A stretch of DNA of 64,000 nt, taken from Caedibacter sp052030685. Its GTDB lineage: Bacteria > Pseudomonadota > Gammaproteobacteria > Francisellales > Francisellaceae. Each line of letters begins with the position of its first letter. Position 1 is the first letter of the stretch. Made by a program: the position numbers and the translations under genes. The notes beneath the pieces are model-generated. The model was not told where the DNA came from and made no database searches. It saw nothing but the letters and a program-made list of their open reading frames with translations. Below are positions 62,250-64,000 of this stretch, piece by piece. Location: contig NZ_JBQAJM010000012.1 of assembly GCF_052030685.1 (NCBI RefSeq), positions 4,473 through 68,472 on the forward strand, given 5' to 3'.

Positions 62250-62341
62250 AATAAGTTTTCCATTATCTCACCTCGCCCCTTGTGGGAGAGGTCGTGCAGC
62301 TCAAGCTGCGCGGGTGAGGGGTAAATTAAAACTAAACTTAA
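62250..62341. repeat. Family A palindromic repeat, copy 5
   Basis: The core at 62294-62311 reads GTGCAGCTCAAGCTGCGC (two changes). It begins AATAAGTTTTCC and ends AAACTTAAG. It lies between the thioesterase stop and the tsaD stop, two convergent genes. Confidence 0.85.
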
Positions 62342-62357
62342 GTTTTCAACTCAAACA

Positions 62358-63374
62358 TTAATGCACATTCAAAGGCGCTCTTGGTTTCACATTAATCGCC
62401 ATATCATGATCAACAAAGCCATTTGCTAAACGATAGGCTCCTGCAATGGCAATCATTGCACCATTATCAGTGCAAAACTCAAGAGGCGGATAATAAACCT
62501 GCCAACGATTTTTAAGTGCCAACTCATTAAGCGCTGACCGCAATCCTTTGTTGGCACTAACTCCACCTGACACCACTAAATTCTTCATAGCTGTATGCTT
62601 TAACACTCGCTTGCATTTAATGACAATCGTATCAATTAATGCCTCTTGAAATGCATATGCAATGTCCGCTTTAATTTGTTCACTTTGATGATCTTGCGCC
62701 TGCCAAGTATTAAGCACGGCTGTTTTCAAGCCACTAAAACTAAAATCAAACCCAGGTCGGTCACACATTGGGCGTGGAAAAGTAAAAGCTCCCGCTCGCC
62801 CTTTTTCAGCAAGCTGCGCTAAATGTGGTCCACCTGGGTAAGGCAAACCCAATAACTTAGCCGTTTTATCAAAAGCCTCACCTGCGGCGTCATCAATTGA
62901 CTCACCCAGTAGCTCATATTGCCCAAAGCTTTTAACCGCTATTAACTGCGTATGTCCACCTGAGACCAATAGTGCTACATAAGGATATTCAGGTCTAACC
63001 TCTTCACTTAGTAACGGAGCTAATAAATGCCCCTCTAAGTGATGAATAGCAACCGCAGGAATATCCAACATATAACTTAATGTTTTAGCAAAAGTTGCGC
63101 CAACCATCAGCGCGCCAACCAACCCTGGCATTGCCGTATAAGCAATTGCATCAATATCCTCAAGCACAAGTCCAGCCTTTGCTAACGCTTCTTTGGTCAG
63201 CGGAATGAGTTTAGCCACATGATCACGCGAGGCAAGCTCGGGGACTACACCACCATATTGCGCATGCAAGTCAATCTGACTAAATAATGCATTGGCAAGA
63301 AGTTTGTGTTTTGAGCCATCATAAATGGCAATACCCGTTTCATCACATGATGTTTCAATACCAAGGACAATCAT
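62358..63374 (-). CDS. tsaD: tRNA N6-adenosine threonylcarbamoyltransferase
   Basis: Transfers the threonylcarbamoyl group to A37 of ANN-decoding tRNAs, with TsaB, TsaC and TsaE. The 338-residue protein starts VLGIETSCDETGIAIYD (3-19). Iron ligands include H111 and H115 in AIHHLEGHL. Further ASKHA-fold motifs are LLVSGGHTQLI and DFSFSGLKTA. It shares a four-base overlap with the downstream LapA-like gene upstream on the strand. Confidence 0.97.
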   Translation of the reverse strand: MIVLGIETSCDETGIAIYDGSKHKLLANALFSQIDLHAQYGGVVPELASRDHVAKLIPLTKEALAKAGLVLEDIDAIAYTAMPGLVGALMVGATFAKTLSYMLDIPAVAIHHLEGHLLAPLLSEEVRPEYPYVALLVSGGHTQLIAVKSFGQYELLGESIDDAAGEAFDKTAKLLGLPYPGGPHLAQLAEKGRAGAFTFPRPMCDRPGFDFSFSGLKTAVLNTWQAQDHQSEQIKADIAYAFQEALIDTIVIKCKRVLKHTAMKNLVVSGGVSANKGLRSALNELALKNRWQVYYPPLEFCTDNGAMIAIAGAYRLANGFVDHDMAINVKPRAPLNVH

Positions 63375-63595
63375 CCTTTGACAACCTTATCACGCTGTTT
63401 TTTTTTGCATGACAGCAGCATCAAGACCATACCGATAACAAGCCCCAAGACAAAAACCACCAACAGTAGCAATATCAACGGTAAATGCAATGTACCAATC
63501 AAATAATTAAAGGTTACTTCCTGTGCATTCAACACTGCCAATGCCGCAACCAAAATAAATATAACTACTAAAATTATATATCCCAATAAACGCAT
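63371..63595 (-). CDS. LapA family membrane protein (DUF1049)
   Basis: A 74-residue protein with two hydrophobic helices (about 4-24 and 42-62) and a short basic tail, the LapA_dom plan (LNAQEVTFNYLIGTLHLPL, then VLGLVIGMVLMLL). LapA/YciS works with LapB in regulating LPS assembly in E. coli, but no lapB is here. Its stop overlaps the tsaD start by four bases (ATGA), so translation is coupled. Confidence 0.85.
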   Translation of the reverse strand: MRLLGYIILVVIFILVAALAVLNAQEVTFNYLIGTLHLPLILLLLVVFVLGLVIGMVLMLLSCKKKQRDKVVKG

Positions 63596-63670
63596 TATAT
63601 CTTCTATAGCATATGCATTAATTCATGCTGCGCATAATAGTATATCTTTATAGGCGTATGCAACACGCCC

Positions 63671-63893
63671 CTACAAACTTCTATTTTTCCTCTTTTTAAA
63701 CGACAGATAAAGCTTCTTACGCTTTGCCAATACCAGTGTCCGACTCAACAGCGTGCTATAAATAGGACTTCCACCCATAAAGATTGCAGCAATCGTAGCA
63801 CTAAAGCAAGTGACAATTAGTGGCAAAATTAAAGCATAATTCATCGTCATCTCAACAACCAGTACAATTCCTGTCACGGCTGTCCCATCTAAA
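63671..63893 (-). pseudogene. C-terminal fragment of a ClC-type chloride channel
   Basis: The frame carries the C-terminal membrane helices of ClC proteins (AVTGIVLVVEMTMNY, PLIVTCFSATIAAIF, GGSPIYSTLLSRTL), which in full ClC proteins follow an FxAAVxRAPLTGI motif. Everything before that is lost, and the preceding codons come from a tandem repeat. It reads through the repeat as far as 63967, but that part has no ClC homology. Confidence 0.78.
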
Positions 63894-63955
63894 ATATGTT
63901 GACTTTTGCTAAATTTATCTTTGAATATGTTGACTTTTGCTAAATTTATCTTTGA
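63894..63955. repeat. 31-bp perfect tandem duplication
   Basis: Two identical 31-base units (ATATGTTGACTTTTGCTAAA and on) at 63894-63924 and 63925-63955. The unit is not a multiple of three. It lies exactly at the edge of the ClC fragment. Confidence 0.93.
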
Positions 63956-64000
63956 AGTTGTTAGCAAAGGAATCTACTGTATTAGCTATGACTCAGGAAA

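Overview
The window is a stretch of an AT-rich gammaproteobacterial chromosome. The gene set and order are gammaproteobacterial: thrS-infC-rpmI-rplT, proC-yggT, ybeD-lipB, rpoH, yggX, mnmG, a RelA with a dead hydrolase site, parC, tsaD and a type A RNase P RNA. Two aromatic amino acid permeases, a POT-like and other MFS carriers, decayed genes and dense intergenic repeats suggest a host-associated or fastidious lineage near Francisella (Fastidiosibacteraceae/Francisellaceae). That placement is inference only.

Layout. 1-29.4 kb is mostly conserved housekeeping and transport: MFS (cut by the left edge), tdk, a lytic-transglycosylase lipoprotein, parC, recO, an odd IscU-like protein with iscS, a type IV pilin, tRNA-Ala and tRNA-Glu, rpoH, a frameshifted DHA2 exporter, proC-yggT, an EamA carrier, rdgB, ybeD-lipB, several transporters, an Asr-like secreted peptide, an MMPL exporter, mnmG, yggX, and the translation operon thrS-infC(ATT start)-rpmI-rplT. 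29.6-47.4 kb is a surface polysaccharide locus on the minus strand. It has a Wzz-like protein, a complete PglF/E/D/C-type set for a UDP-di-N-acetylbacillosamine-like sugar and its transfer to undecaprenyl phosphate, a second set (RfbA, RfbB, FdtA/QdtA-, FdtB/QdtB- and FdtC/QdtC-like) for a dTDP-3-acetamido-3,6-dideoxyhexose, three glycosyltransferases, Wzx and Wzy. The locus is scarred by fragments: an epimerase start, a nucleotide-sugar dehydrogenase start, and an ABC-flippase/aminotransferase chimera.

35.2-37.1 kb and 47.5-55.2 kb hold an accessory island in two parts. It contains three MNT nucleotidyltransferase/HEPN pairs, all with the RX4HXY motif of type VII toxin-antitoxin systems, two AAA-ATPase/PD-(D/E)XK (DUF1703-type) proteins (one truncated), an AlbA/Schlafen-like regulator with a 12-bp minisatellite, and a large 2OG-Fe(II) oxygenase translationally coupled to one HEPN-MNT pair. 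This recurrent ATPase-nuclease + MNT + HEPN module, with the oxygenase at its head, is the best candidate for a poorly described system. 55.5-64 kb returns to housekeeping: trxB, relA, rnpB, a KfrA-like protein, an aromatic amino acid permease, a hotdog thioesterase, tsaD, a LapA-like protein and a ClC remnant.

Small palindromic elements run through the intergenic DNA. Family A (five copies, about 90 bp, core GTGCAGCTTAAGCTGCAC) sits against gene 3' ends. Family B has CCCATC-type terminal inverted repeats and at two sites supplies the last codons and stop of the adjacent gene. Family C is a roughly 60-bp repeat with two copies.
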